64,000 nt of DNA from contig NZ_KK211347.1 in NCBI RefSeq assembly GCF_000621785.1, positions 397,901 to 461,900 on the forward strand, read 5' to 3'. How positions within the stretch are numbered: position 1 is the stretch's first letter; the number at the start of each line of letters is the position of its first letter. The notes below the pieces were generated by a model. It ran no database searches. It had not been told where the DNA came from and saw only the letters and a list, made by a program, of their open reading frames with translations. Positions 17,937 to 25,324 of the stretch are shown here, in pieces. This DNA comes from Ruminococcus flavefaciens ND2009. Lineage in GTDB: Bacteria; Bacillota; Clostridia; Oscillospirales; Ruminococcaceae. The position numbers and the translations under genes were made by a program.

Positions 17937-17965
17937 ATTATACGATTTTTTACATTCATTGTCAA
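17937..17965 (-). promoter_or_regulatory. Consensus sigma-A promoter of the prepilin gene
   Basis: On the minus strand, TTGACA (17965-17960), a 17-bp spacer and TATAAT (17942-17937): a full consensus match. Confidence 0.75.
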
Positions 17966-18026
17966 TAGCTTATTCAAAAAAATTTCATATAGGTGTATAA
18001 GAAAAGCCCTATATTACGTTGAGTAA

Positions 18027-19244
18027 TCACTTGACCACTACCTTCTTGAATGCCTTCTTACCCTTGCGGACAATGATCTCGCCCTCAAGCTTTATCATTT
18101 CTCTGGGATCGGTCTTCTTTTCGTCATTTACAGTGATGCCGCCCTGCTGTACAAGTCTTCTTGCCTCTGATACAGAGGGAGCCAGCTCAGCCTTCACCAG
18201 AAGTGTGAGAAGTCCTATAGCGCCGTCGGTAAGATCAGCGGAGTCTATCTCGGCTACGGGCATATTCTCGTTGGAACCGCTTCCGCCGAAGAGAGCCTTT
18301 GCAGCTGCCTTAGCCTTTTCTGCTTCTTCCTCGCCGTGTACCAGCTTTGTGAGCTCGTATGCGAGAAGCTCCTTGGCAGCGTTGAACTGAGCACCCTCCA
18401 TGGTCTTCTCCATTTCCTCAATCTGCTCAACGGGAACGAAGGTCAGCATCTTCAGGCACTTGATAACATCAGCGTCATCTACGTTTCTCCAGTACTGGAA
18501 GAACTCGTAGGGAGTTGTCTTTTCGGGATCCAGCCATACTGCGCCCTTCTCGGTCTTGCCCATCTTCTTGCCCTCTGAGTTGAGGAGGAGCGTGATGGTC
18601 ATTGCGTATGCGTCCTTGCCCAGCTTGCGGCGGATAAGCTCTGTGCCGCCCAGCATATTTGCCCACTGGTCATCGCCGCCGAACTGCATATTGCAGCTGT
18701 ACTTCTGGAAGAGCTCCAGGAAGTCGTAGCTCTGCATTATCATGTAGTTGAATTCCAGGAAAGTGAGTCCGCGCTCCATACGCTGCTTGTAGCACTCGTG
18801 AGAGAGCATACGGTTTACGCTGAAATGAGCTCCGACATCGCGGAGAAGCTCTATGTAGTTAAGCTTCATGAGCCAGTCAGCGTTGTTGACGATGATAGCC
18901 TTGTCCTCTGAGAAGTCGATGAAGCGGCTCATCTGCTTCTTGAAGCAGTCAACGTTGTGCTGGATAGTCTCGGGAGTCATCATCTTTCTCATGTCGGTCT
19001 TGCCCGAGGGGTCACCGATCATGGCTGTACCGCCGCCGATGAGCACGATGGGCTTGTTGCCTGCCATCTGGAGGCGCTTCATAAGGCAGAGTGCCATGAA
19101 GTGTCCGACGTGGAGCGAGTCGGCAGTGGGGTCAAAGCCGATGTAGAAAGTAGCCTTGCCTGCGTTGACAAGCTCCTCTATTTCCTTTTCGTCTGTGAGC
19201 TGCGCGAGGAGACCTCTGCGCTTGAGTTCTTCAAAAGTAGTCAT
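18027..19244 (-). CDS. tyrS: Tyrosyl-tRNA synthetase
   Basis: 405 residues, standard length for bacterial TyrRS. It activates tyrosine with ATP and charges tRNA-Tyr. Motifs are HVGH (HIGH class I signature) in [20 protein letters not shown] as the KMSKS-loop, and an S4 RNA-binding domain at the C-terminus ([18 protein letters not shown]). SD AAAGGAGA precedes ATG 19244. A Tyr-type T-box leader lies 1.5 kb upstream, ahead of two membrane-protein genes on the same strand. tyrS is probably read from that leader, though a weaker internal start cannot be excluded. Confidence 0.96.
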   Translation of the reverse strand: MTTFEELKRRGLLAQLTDEKEIEELVNAGKATFYIGFDPTADSLHVGHFMALCLMKRLQMAGNKPIVLIGGGTAMIGDPSGKTDMRKMMTPETIQHNVDCFKKQMSRFIDFSEDKAIIVNNADWLMKLNYIELLRDVGAHFSVNRMLSHECYKQRMERGLTFLEFNYMIMQSYDFLELFQKYSCNMQFGGDDQWANMLGGTELIRRKLGKDAYAMTITLLLNSEGKKMGKTEKGAVWLDPEKTTPYEFFQYWRNVDDADVIKCLKMLTFVPVEQIEEMEKTMEGAQFNAAKELLAYELTKLVHGEEEAEKAKAAAKALFGGSGSNENMPVAEIDSADLTDGAIGLLTLLVKAELAPSVSEARRLVQQGGITVNDEKKTDPREMIKLEGEIIVRKGKKAFKKVVVK

Positions 19245-19282
19245 AGTTTATTTCTCCTTTATATTAATTGTTAAGATCAAAC

Positions 19283-19336
19283 TTATATTAAAGCATTGAG
19301 AATGCTATAAGAAATGAAAACGTCGGGCGTTTTCAT
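19283..19336 (-). other. 17-codon micro-ORF resembling the start of a TIR-domain gene
   Basis: An ATG at 19336 follows a GAAAGG Shine-Dalgarno-like sequence by about 11 nt and reads MKTPDVFISYS then six more residues to a stop. DVFISYS is the usual opening of bacterial TIR domains. It may be the stump of a deleted gene in the operon between the 300-residue protein and tyrS. The same bases form a GAAAACG/CGTTTTC hairpin, so it may also be only a weak attenuator. Confidence 0.3.
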
Positions 19337-19365
19337 GTTTATCACGACCTTTCGGTGGTATGCTG

Positions 19366-20268
19366 TCAGCCGACCTCTGTGTGTTCCTTTACCGAGGCAG
19401 TGACGGGAGTATTATATGCAGAAAGAGCTTCATAAGCCATCTGTACCTGAAACTCGTTGAGCTCGACACTGTACTGTCTGCCGGTAAGCTCGCCCTCACG
19501 GGCTTTTAGCGCGATATACAGCTTGTGGGAGAAGACCGCCCCGGAATATATGTGATTATTGTAATATTTGGTCTTGGTAACGTGCTTTTTTACCGACTCT
19601 ATGTCAGAATTGTCAATGGCGGTAATGCTGGCGGCGGAGTATATGACGGTGTAGTTGCCGCCGATATTTATGCCGTTGTTGCAGCTGCCCTCGCCGTTCC
19701 TGCGGTAGGTGAGCATCCTGCCGTTGAGGTAGGAGCGCTCTATCTGCGGGAGCCTTTCTCCGCACTGCTTTATGAAGGCTCTTACAGGAGTTTTAAGCAG
19801 CTTGTATGCGCTCCAGCCGCCGAAAATGACACCGCTTATGGCGAGAGTGAAGTTTATCTCCGCAAAGCCTGTCTGCCAGAATATTGCAGCTATGAAGAGT
19901 GCTGCCGCGGCGATGAGCATAGCAATGCCGAATTTGCTTATATATCTGCGGTCGAGGTCGCGCTTCATTGAGTCGCCCATGACCTGCCGGAAATCATTTT
20001 TCAGGACATATTCCTTGTATTTCTGCTGCCATTTATCGTCCTGCTGATATTCGCCGCTCTGTACTGCTTTTCTGAGCTCCTCGTCATTGCGTTTTGACCG
20101 CAGCTCAAAGAACAGGGCGGCTGCAAATAACACTGCAAAGCCGGCAGCAACAACGGCGCTCACCAACGGAGACAGCCCGTAGAACAGCCCGATGAAAAAT
20201 GCTATGGGGACTGCTGCGATATAGCTGATGATACGTGTTTTCAGCGGCGGAAGCTCGGGCTTGAACAT
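19366..20268 (-). CDS. Unknown membrane protein (about 300 residues) in the T-box/tyrS operon
   Basis: Two hydrophobic pairs are visible: residues about 13-52 (IAAVPIAFFIGLFYG and AAGFAVLFAAALFF) and about 112-155. A cytoplasmic-looking charged segment lies between them, and a soluble C-terminal domain of about 130 residues follows (GGNYTVIYSAASITAIDNSD). I do not recognise the family. SD GAAAGGAG lies 7 nt before the ATG at 20268. It is co-directional with the preceding 153-residue gene (26-bp gap) and with tyrS (121-bp gap). The stop codon is followed by the same GCATACCACCGAAAGG sequence that follows the preceding gene. Confidence 0.72.
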   Translation of the reverse strand: MFKPELPPLKTRIISYIAAVPIAFFIGLFYGLSPLVSAVVAAGFAVLFAAALFFELRSKRNDEELRKAVQSGEYQQDDKWQQKYKEYVLKNDFRQVMGDSMKRDLDRRYISKFGIAMLIAAAALFIAAIFWQTGFAEINFTLAISGVIFGGWSAYKLLKTPVRAFIKQCGERLPQIERSYLNGRMLTYRRNGEGSCNNGINIGGNYTVIYSAASITAIDNSDIESVKKHVTKTKYYNNHIYSGAVFSHKLYIALKAREGELTGRQYSVELNEFQVQMAYEALSAYNTPVTASVKEHTEVG

Positions 20269-20277
20269 ATTGGAGCT

Positions 20278-20293
20278 CCTTTCGGTGGTATGC
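20278..20293 (-). repeat. 16-bp direct repeat after stop codons (second copy 19348-19363)
   Basis: The minus-strand sequence GCATACCACCGAAAGG is identical at 20293-20278 and 19363-19348, immediately after the stops of the two membrane-protein genes. At the first copy it supplies the Shine-Dalgarno of the next gene. At the second it precedes the 17-codon TIR-like micro-ORF. Confidence 0.7.
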
Positions 20294-20294
20294 G

Positions 20295-20756
20295 TCAGTC
20301 AGCGTGTTTCATTATAGCTTTCAGCAGACCGAGGAAAGCGGAATGTAAGAAGGTCCGCAGTGCGATGAGGAGCTGAGAGCCCATGAACACATATTTAATA
20401 TAGACGTAGAAGTATTCGCCTGCGCCGCCTGAGTTCTTCTGCGAGAGTCCCTCCATATAAGGCTCAAGGGTACTGCCGCCGAAGGAGACGAACTCCACAA
20501 ATACGGCAAGGAGCAGTGCGACGGTGAAGCCGAGATTGAGCTTAGCGCTGTCAAGTCCCGCAAGTCCCGAGTAGGGGTGTATGAACCTTGTGAACAGGGA
20601 AGTGAGCGTGAAGCCGAGGACGGTACACACCGTCATTCGTATGAAAGGGGACTCTGCTCCCGTTTTTGCAGGGCTTATGAAGCCGGTATACAGGAACAGC
20701 AGGGGCATAAAGAATGCCAGAGCCGAAAGGCTGAGATAGCCGATAGTCCTTTTCAC
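20295..20756 (-). CDS. Unknown small membrane protein, first gene after the T-box leader
   Basis: 153 residues with about four hydrophobic segments (LSALAFFMPLLFLYTGF, MTVCTVLGFTLTSLF, FTVALLLAVFVEFVSF, YVFMGSQLLIALRTF). I do not recognise a family. The SD GAAGGAGGGA lies just upstream of the ATG and directly follows the T-box terminator, so its expression should respond to tRNA-Tyr charging. It is followed after 26 bp by the 300-residue membrane protein. Confidence 0.7.
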   Translation of the reverse strand: MKRTIGYLSLSALAFFMPLLFLYTGFISPAKTGAESPFIRMTVCTVLGFTLTSLFTRFIHPYSGLAGLDSAKLNLGFTVALLLAVFVEFVSFGGSTLEPYMEGLSQKNSGGAGEYFYVYIKYVFMGSQLLIALRTFLHSAFLGLLKAIMKHAD

Positions 20757-20776
20757 AGTATCCCTCCTTCAAATAC

Positions 20777-21013
20777 AAAAGCCCCCGTGCAGCAATGACT
20801 GCACGGGGGCGAAGCTACTCGCGGTACCACCCCGATTTTTCCGCGTTTGCGGAACTCGAGAAGCTGTAACGGGCATACCCGACCGCACCTACTGTAAGGT
20901 TCAGCGCGGCAACTCCCGAATGTAGGTCTCTGTACGCCGTCATTCCCTCACACCACACGGGAACTCTCTGTATCGGGCTATGCACAGGTTTTATTCGTTC
21001 ACTGTTTTTGCCC
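20777..21013 (-). promoter_or_regulatory. T-box leader, probably tyrosine-specific
   Basis: On the minus strand the leader shows the T-box bulge GGGGTGGTACCGCG (20833-20820), the AGAGAG motif, a GGTGTGAGGGAA distal loop, and a base stem GCATA/TATGC with CCCGA/TCGGG. The terminator stem GCCCCCGTGCAG (20810-20799) pairs with 20792-20781, followed by four T residues. The likely specifier is UAC (20924-20922), within CCTACATTCGGGAG, matching tyrosine and the downstream tyrS. The known mechanism is that uncharged tRNA pairs with the bulge and stabilises the antiterminator. Confidence 0.9.
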
Positions 21014-21017
21014 TTAT

Positions 21018-21046
21018 ATCATATCATAACTTTAACGGCTTGTCAA
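21018..21046 (-). promoter_or_regulatory. Consensus promoter of the T-box/tyrS operon
   Basis: On the minus strand, TTGACA (21046-21041), a 17-bp spacer and TATGAT (21023-21018). It starts 17 bp past the diguanylate cyclase stop at 21063. Confidence 0.75.
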
Positions 21047-21062
21047 GAGGAATGCTCACTTT

Positions 21063-22190
21063 TTATGCGGTGGAGCGGCAATGTTTCCGCTTTTTCTCCG
21101 AGTACATATTGTCATCCATCTCATTGAGGAAGCTGTCGATGGTCTTTTTGCTGCTGAAAAGTGCGGTGCCGATGGAGAATGAAAGCTTATAGGGCGTCCT
21201 GTCGGAGCTGTTGAACTTTTCCAGCTGTTTCCTCAGGCTGTTCTCCATGTTGATAAGGTCGAATTCGCTGTCAACTCTGGCGAGGATAATGAATTCATCG
21301 CCTGCGAATCTGACAGACAGGCTTTTTGAAGGCTTTGCGGCGTTGATTATCTCTGCGGCGGAGATAAGAGCCTCATCGCCCACGGAATGACCGTACATAT
21401 CGTTTATGCTCTTGAAGAAGTCGATGTCTATCATGACGCCGCCTATTTTAGTGCCCTTGCGCTTCACCTCAGCCAGAACATGGTCAAGGTAGTTGCGGTT
21501 GCAGAGCTTAGTGAGCGGGTCGATGTAGGACAGCTCGTTCTGAAGGCTCATGTGGGTTCCCACAAGTCCCAGTGCCACTGAGCACCATGCCAGTGAGATA
21601 CCGTAGAATATCATCTGGGCGGTGGTGCCGATTATAATGGGCAGCAGGAACATCCAGATGGGGAAAAATCTGGTCTTTGCGGAGCCCTTGTAGTATCTGT
21701 ACCTCACGCAGACGCTGAAGCCCAGATACAGGAACACCGAGAGGTAATAGATATATCCCAGGGGCTGTCGGTGGTAGACATTGGCGGAGTCGATACTGAA
21801 GAAGTATCCCCATTTTAAATTCGGTATCAGTGCAAGAACGAGGAGGATAGTGGGCAGGGAAAGCCAGGAATAGTACTTTTTCAGGCGGCTTTCCTGCTTG
21901 TAAAGTCTCAGGTCAACGTAGATGCACCAGAGGTAGGAAACTGTGACATTTATGGTGTATGACAATGAATTGGTGATGTATGCGGCGGCGCGGGCTCCGA
22001 AGAAGCTTTTGCCGTCAACTATGAACGATATGGTTTCGGTTGCACAGGCTGCGGCGGTGAGAAATATCATAGCAGTGAATATCCTGTCGCTCGGAAGCTT
22101 TCTCTGTCTGACAAGATAGCTGCTTATCTGAAGCACCACCAGCATAGCTATGCCGATACAGTTGGTTACTATGATGGATTGCAGATTCAT
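21063..22190 (-). CDS. Membrane-bound GGDEF-domain diguanylate cyclase
   Basis: 375 residues. The N-terminal 190 residues form about seven hydrophobic segments, likely a sensory membrane domain. The C-terminal GGDEF domain starts DPLTKLCNRNYLD and has IDIDFFKSINDMYGH for metal and GTP contacts. The signature reads AGDEF in RFAGDEF, a variant known to remain active in several cyclases, so c-di-GMP synthesis is likely. No EAL domain or obvious RxxD inhibitory site directly before the signature was seen. SD AAGGAGGACAAC precedes the ATG, and a promoter lies at 22227-22255. The gene runs toward the T-box promoter with only 17 bp between. Confidence 0.9.
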   Translation of the reverse strand: MNLQSIIVTNCIGIAMLVVLQISSYLVRQRKLPSDRIFTAMIFLTAAACATETISFIVDGKSFFGARAAAYITNSLSYTINVTVSYLWCIYVDLRLYKQESRLKKYYSWLSLPTILLVLALIPNLKWGYFFSIDSANVYHRQPLGYIYYLSVFLYLGFSVCVRYRYYKGSAKTRFFPIWMFLLPIIIGTTAQMIFYGISLAWCSVALGLVGTHMSLQNELSYIDPLTKLCNRNYLDHVLAEVKRKGTKIGGVMIDIDFFKSINDMYGHSVGDEALISAAEIINAAKPSKSLSVRFAGDEFIILARVDSEFDLINMENSLRKQLEKFNSSDRTPYKLSFSIGTALFSSKKTIDSFLNEMDDNMYSEKKRKHCRSTA

Positions 22191-22226
22191 GTTGTCCTCC
22201 TTCCCCCTATCAGAAGTCCATATACC

Positions 22227-22255
22227 ATTATAACATATTACATATAAACATTCAA
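22227..22255 (-). promoter_or_regulatory. Sigma-A-type promoter of the diguanylate cyclase gene
   Basis: On the minus strand, TTGAAT (22255-22250), a 17-bp spacer and TATAAT (22232-22227). Confidence 0.6.
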
Positions 22256-22353
22256 GAGATTAACCGAAAATTTACAAATTATGCCCAATTATTTATATTG
22301 CTGTAACATTAGTGTCTTTTCGGAGCGGAAATAAAGTTTTTTTTGACGGGTAC

Positions 22354-22382
22354 TTGAAATTTGACGAGGTTTGATATATAAT
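22354..22382 (+). promoter_or_regulatory. Sigma-A-type promoter of the DUF1846 gene
   Basis: TTGAAA (22354-22359), a 17-bp spacer and TATAAT (22377-22382). It is flanked by two TTGACG copies at about 22343 and 22361. Confidence 0.6.
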
Positions 22383-22417
22383 AGTTTATGATATTTTTTA
22401 CGGGAGGAACGTGTAAA

Positions 22418-23887
22418 ATGAGTACTAAAATCGGATTTGACAACGAAAAATACCTGAAATTGCAGTCTGAGCACATCAGACAGCGTATCGCACAGTTCGG
22501 CGATAAGCTCTATCTTGAATTCGGAGGAAAGCTCTTTGACGATTATCACGCTTCAAGGGTCCTGCCCGGCTTCAAGCCAGACAGTAAGCTCCAGATGCTC
22601 CTTCAGCTCAAGGACGATGCTGAGATAGTCATCGTTATAAACTCTGACGACATCGAGAAGAACAAGGTCAGAGGCGACCTTGGCATTACCTATGACATCG
22701 ACGTTATCCGCCTTTTCAACGTATTCACCAAAATAGGGCTCTATGTAAGCAGCGTTGTACTCACAAGATACGACGGTCAGCCTACTGCTGACGCCTTCCA
22801 GAAGCGTCTTGAGGCTCTCGGCATCAAGGTATATCATCATTACAGCATCAAGGGTTATCCGTCAAATCTCCAGTACATAATCAGCGACGAGGGCTACGGC
22901 AGGAACGATTATATCGAAACTTCCCGCAAGCTCGTTGTCATTACAGCTCCCGGTCCCGGAAGCGGCAAAATGGCTACCTGTCTCTCTCAGCTCTACCACG
23001 AGCACAAGAGGGGAGTTGACGCAGGCTACGCCAAGTTCGAGACCTTCCCGATATGGAACCTTCCTCTCCGTCACCCCGTGAATATCGCATATGAGGCAGC
23101 TACCGCCGACCTCAACGACGTTAATATGATAGACCCCTTCCACCTTGAGGCTTACGGCGAGACTACCGTAAACTACAACCGCGATGTGGAGATATTCCCC
23201 GTGCTCAACGCTATGTTCGAGAATATCCTGGGCGAGTCTCCATACAAGTCTCCTACGGATATGGGCGTAAATATGGCAGGCAACTGCATCGTTGATGACG
23301 AGGTGGTATGCGAGGCTGCAAAGCAGGAGATAGTCCGCAGATACTACACAGGTATGTGCGACAACAGAAAGGGCGCTATCTCCCTTGAGGAGGTAATGAA
23401 GCTGGAGCTTCTCATGAAGCAGGCAAACGTTACTCCCGAGGACAGAAAGGTAGTTGCTCCCGCTCTTGAAAAGGAAAAGGAGACAGGCGGCCCCGCAGCA
23501 GCTATGGAGCTTCCCGACGGTACTATCCTCACAGGACGAACCTCTAACCTCCTGGGAGCAGTTTCCGCACTCCTCCTCAATGCACTCAAGCATTTCGCTC
23601 ACATAGATGACGATATACTTCTTATGTCGCCCCACGTTATCGAGCCCATCATGGAGCTGAAGGTGAACCACCTGGGCAACAACAACCCAAGAATGCACAC
23701 CGATGAGACACTTCTTGCACTGTCCATCTGTGCAAATACAGACGAGAACGCCAAGAAGGCTATGGAGCAGATATCCAAGCTCCGCGGCTGTGAGGTACAC
23801 TCAACAGTTATCCTCTCGGCAGTTGACGAGCGTATCTTCAAGCGCCTGGGCATCAATCTCACCTGTGAACCTAAATACGAGGCGTGA
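22418..23887 (+). CDS. DUF1846 / UPF0371 family protein
   Basis: 489 residues, the normal length for this family of soluble proteins of unresolved function in Firmicutes. Family-typical blocks seen include KIGFDNEKYLKLQSEHI at the N-terminus, KLYLEFGGKLFDDYHASRVLPGF, ITAPGPGSGKMATCLSQLYH and NNPRMHTDETLLALSICA. The PGPGSGK stretch resembles a nucleotide-binding loop, but the biochemical role is not established. I chose the ATG at 22418 because GGGAGGAA lies 9 nt upstream, although the frame is open from 22388. It has its own promoter and terminator, so it is monocistronic. Confidence 0.93.
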   Translation: MSTKIGFDNEKYLKLQSEHIRQRIAQFGDKLYLEFGGKLFDDYHASRVLPGFKPDSKLQMLLQLKDDAEIVIVINSDDIEKNKVRGDLGITYDIDVIRLFNVFTKIGLYVSSVVLTRYDGQPTADAFQKRLEALGIKVYHHYSIKGYPSNLQYIISDEGYGRNDYIETSRKLVVITAPGPGSGKMATCLSQLYHEHKRGVDAGYAKFETFPIWNLPLRHPVNIAYEAATADLNDVNMIDPFHLEAYGETTVNYNRDVEIFPVLNAMFENILGESPYKSPTDMGVNMAGNCIVDDEVVCEAAKQEIVRRYYTGMCDNRKGAISLEEVMKLELLMKQANVTPEDRKVVAPALEKEKETGGPAAAMELPDGTILTGRTSNLLGAVSALLLNALKHFAHIDDDILLMSPHVIEPIMELKVNHLGNNNPRMHTDETLLALSICANTDENAKKAMEQISKLRGCEVHSTVILSAVDERIFKRLGINLTCEPKYEA

Positions 23888-23892
23888 TCATC

Positions 23893-23928
23893 AAGCCGTA
23901 ATGCTTTGTAAGCTTTACGGCTTTTACT
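23893..23928 (+). terminator. Terminator of the DUF1846 gene
   Basis: AAGCCGTAA (23893-23901) pairs with TTACGGCTT (23915-23923), followed by TTACTCTT. Confidence 0.65.
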
Positions 23929-23935
23929 CTTATCA

Positions 23936-23964
23936 TTGAAAAATCGTAAGATATGGTTTATAAT
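23936..23964 (+). promoter_or_regulatory. Sigma-A-type promoter of the CPBP protease gene
   Basis: TTGAAA (23936-23941), a 17-bp spacer and TATAAT (23959-23964), 30 bp before the ATG. Confidence 0.55.
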
Positions 23965-23993
23965 AATCGGTAAATATTATACGGAGGCAACAA

Positions 23994-24659
23994 ATGACAG
24001 ATAAAAATAAAAAAAATATAGCACTTATCATCTACATAATTCTTTTCTATGCGGTATGGACTTTGTATACGTTCTATGCAGACGGACCTGTTGGCGATAG
24101 CATTAAAAATGCAGCGGTGGAACAGATAGTAAAAGAGGGTATCATAAAAAATCTTGTCTGGACTCTGCCCGCAATGCTGCTGGTGCATCATTTTTCTTCC
24201 GATGTGTACATAAAGCTGAAAGAGATGTTCTGTACCAAAGTCAAATGGCTGAGATACCTGCCCGTATTCATTCTGTTTACAGCCTATGTGCTGGGAAGTG
24301 AATACCTTTCCGCGGGAAAGCTTGAAGTAAACAAGGATTTCGGCGCGGCAAGCATTGTTATCGTATTATTTGTCGGCATTACGGAGGAGATGGTTTTCCG
24401 CGGCTGGCTCCTCAACGCTACGGTGAAGAAAGAGAAGCAATGGCTGCCCATAGCTGTTAACGCAGTGCTGTTTACGCTGATACATTTCCCGATATGGATA
24501 GTCGAGGGCACTTTAACCGCAAATATAACATCATTTGGTTTCTTGTTTATTGCTGCGCTCAGTGTTATTTTCAGTATAACATTTTTAAAGAGCAGGAGCA
24601 TAGTTGTTCCTGTTCTGCTCCATATGTACTGGGATCTGCTGGCATTTATGTTCATTTGA
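23994..24659 (+). CDS. CPBP-family intramembrane metalloprotease (Abi/CAAX-like)
   Basis: 221 residues with about six to seven hydrophobic segments. The CPBP motifs are clear: EEMVFRGW (Glu-Glu and Arg), the His in LIHFPIW, and HMYWD near the C-terminus. Bacterial members act as membrane proteases or helpers in bacteriocin self-immunity and surface protein handling; its role here is unknown because no bacteriocin gene is adjacent. SD CGGAGG lies 7 nt before the ATG. The gene is visibly more AT-rich than its neighbours. Confidence 0.87.
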   Translation: MTDKNKKNIALIIYIILFYAVWTLYTFYADGPVGDSIKNAAVEQIVKEGIIKNLVWTLPAMLLVHHFSSDVYIKLKEMFCTKVKWLRYLPVFILFTAYVLGSEYLSAGKLEVNKDFGAASIVIVLFVGITEEMVFRGWLLNATVKKEKQWLPIAVNAVLFTLIHFPIWIVEGTLTANITSFGFLFIAALSVIFSITFLKSRSIVVPVLLHMYWDLLAFMFI

Positions 24660-24664
24660 TAAAA

Positions 24665-24693
24665 AAGCCCTGAGATAATTCTCAGGGCTTTAC
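24665..24693 (+). terminator. Terminator of the CPBP protease gene
   Basis: AAGCCCTGAGA (24665-24675) pairs perfectly with 24680-24690 across a 4-nt loop, then TTTACT. Confidence 0.8.
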
Positions 24694-24813
24694 TATATAT
24701 CCAAGGTGAAAACAGTTTTACAGTCTTATTCGTAGTCCACTACGTTTACCCAGCGGAGAAGTATCTCCTTCTCCTTGCAGTTTTTCTTTACCGACGTGCT
24801 TCGGATACATCTG

Positions 24814-24863
24814 AAAAAGAAACGCCACAGCATCTCCGTCTGCGTGCACGAAGATACTGTGGC
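24814..24863 (-). terminator. Terminator of the rubredoxin gene
   Basis: GCCACAGTATCT (minus 24863-24852) pairs with AGATGCTGTGGC (24835-24824) with one G-U pair, followed by GTTTCTTTTT. Confidence 0.8.
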
Positions 24864-24877
24864 TGTATGCTGCTGTT

Positions 24878-25033
24878 TTACTGCTCGGAGAAGGAATCCT
24901 TGCCAACTCCGCAGAGAGGACATTCAAAGTCGTCGGGAAGATCCTCAAACTTTGTGCCGGGTGCAATGCCGTGCTCGGGATCGCCAAGCTCCTCGTCGTA
25001 CTCCCATCCGCAAACGTCGCAAACGTATTTCAT
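24878..25033 (-). CDS. Rubredoxin
   Basis: A 51-residue protein with the two rubredoxin iron loops: CDVCGW near residue 5 and CPLCGV near residue 38, with the conserved segments [11 protein letters not shown] and DLPDDFECP between. The four Cys bind one iron. It carries single electrons in anaerobes, for example to rubrerythrin or superoxide reductase; the partner is not in this window. SD AAGGAGGTG lies 6 nt before the ATG, a full-consensus promoter is at 25061-25089, and a strong terminator follows. Identification is unambiguous. Confidence 0.97.
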   Translation of the reverse strand: MKYVCDVCGWEYDEELGDPEHGIAPGTKFEDLPDDFECPLCGVGKDSFSEQ

Positions 25034-25060
25034 ATATTCACCTCCTTGTGGTTTTTCATT

Positions 25061-25089
25061 ATTATAAATGAAAAGCCTGCGCCTGTCAA
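25061..25089 (-). promoter_or_regulatory. Consensus sigma-A promoter of the rubredoxin gene
   Basis: On the minus strand, TTGACA (25089-25084), a 17-bp spacer and TATAAT (25066-25061). Confidence 0.78.
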
Positions 25090-25155
25090 TAGAAAAGTGA
25101 AAATTTTAATGTTAAAAGAAGAAAATATGTTCTGGCTATTTATTTTTGTAAAATT

Positions 25156-25194
25156 ATATGGTATAATGAATGCATAGCATTCATTATACCATAT
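25156..25194. repeat. Perfect 18-bp inverted repeat upstream of uvrA
   Basis: ATATGGTATAATGAATGC (25156-25173) and its exact inverse (25177-25194) flank ATA. Each arm contains TATAAT, so both strands carry an extended -10-like sequence. It is AT-rich with no T tract beyond it, which makes a terminator less likely than an operator or symmetric promoter. Confidence 0.7.
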
Positions 25195-25273
25195 TTAAAA
25201 GCCCTCGCAGATACGCTGATCGGAGATCAACTCCCTGCATATCGGGCAATTATATCATAATGCCTCGCTTCTA

Positions 25274-25282
25274 TGGTATAAT
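25274..25282 (+). promoter_or_regulatory. Candidate extended -10 promoter for uvrA
   Basis: TGGTATAAT at 25274-25282 fits the TGnTATAAT extended -10 form, 43 bp before the uvrA ATG. No good -35 is seen. The same TGGTATAAT occurs in the upstream palindrome (25159-25167). Confidence 0.4.
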
Positions 25283-25324
25283 ATACTTTGTTCGCTATAA
25301 GTTTTCTAACTTCAGGAGATAATC

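Noticed and set aside
21063..22190. GGDEF signature reads AGDEF, suggesting an inactive cyclase
   Set aside because: AGDEF variants are known to be active and the other active-site residues are present.
24718..24987. Open frames overlapping the rubredoxin gene and its terminator
   Set aside because: They lack ribosome binding sites and cross a strong hairpin terminator; the 51-residue rubredoxin explains the region.
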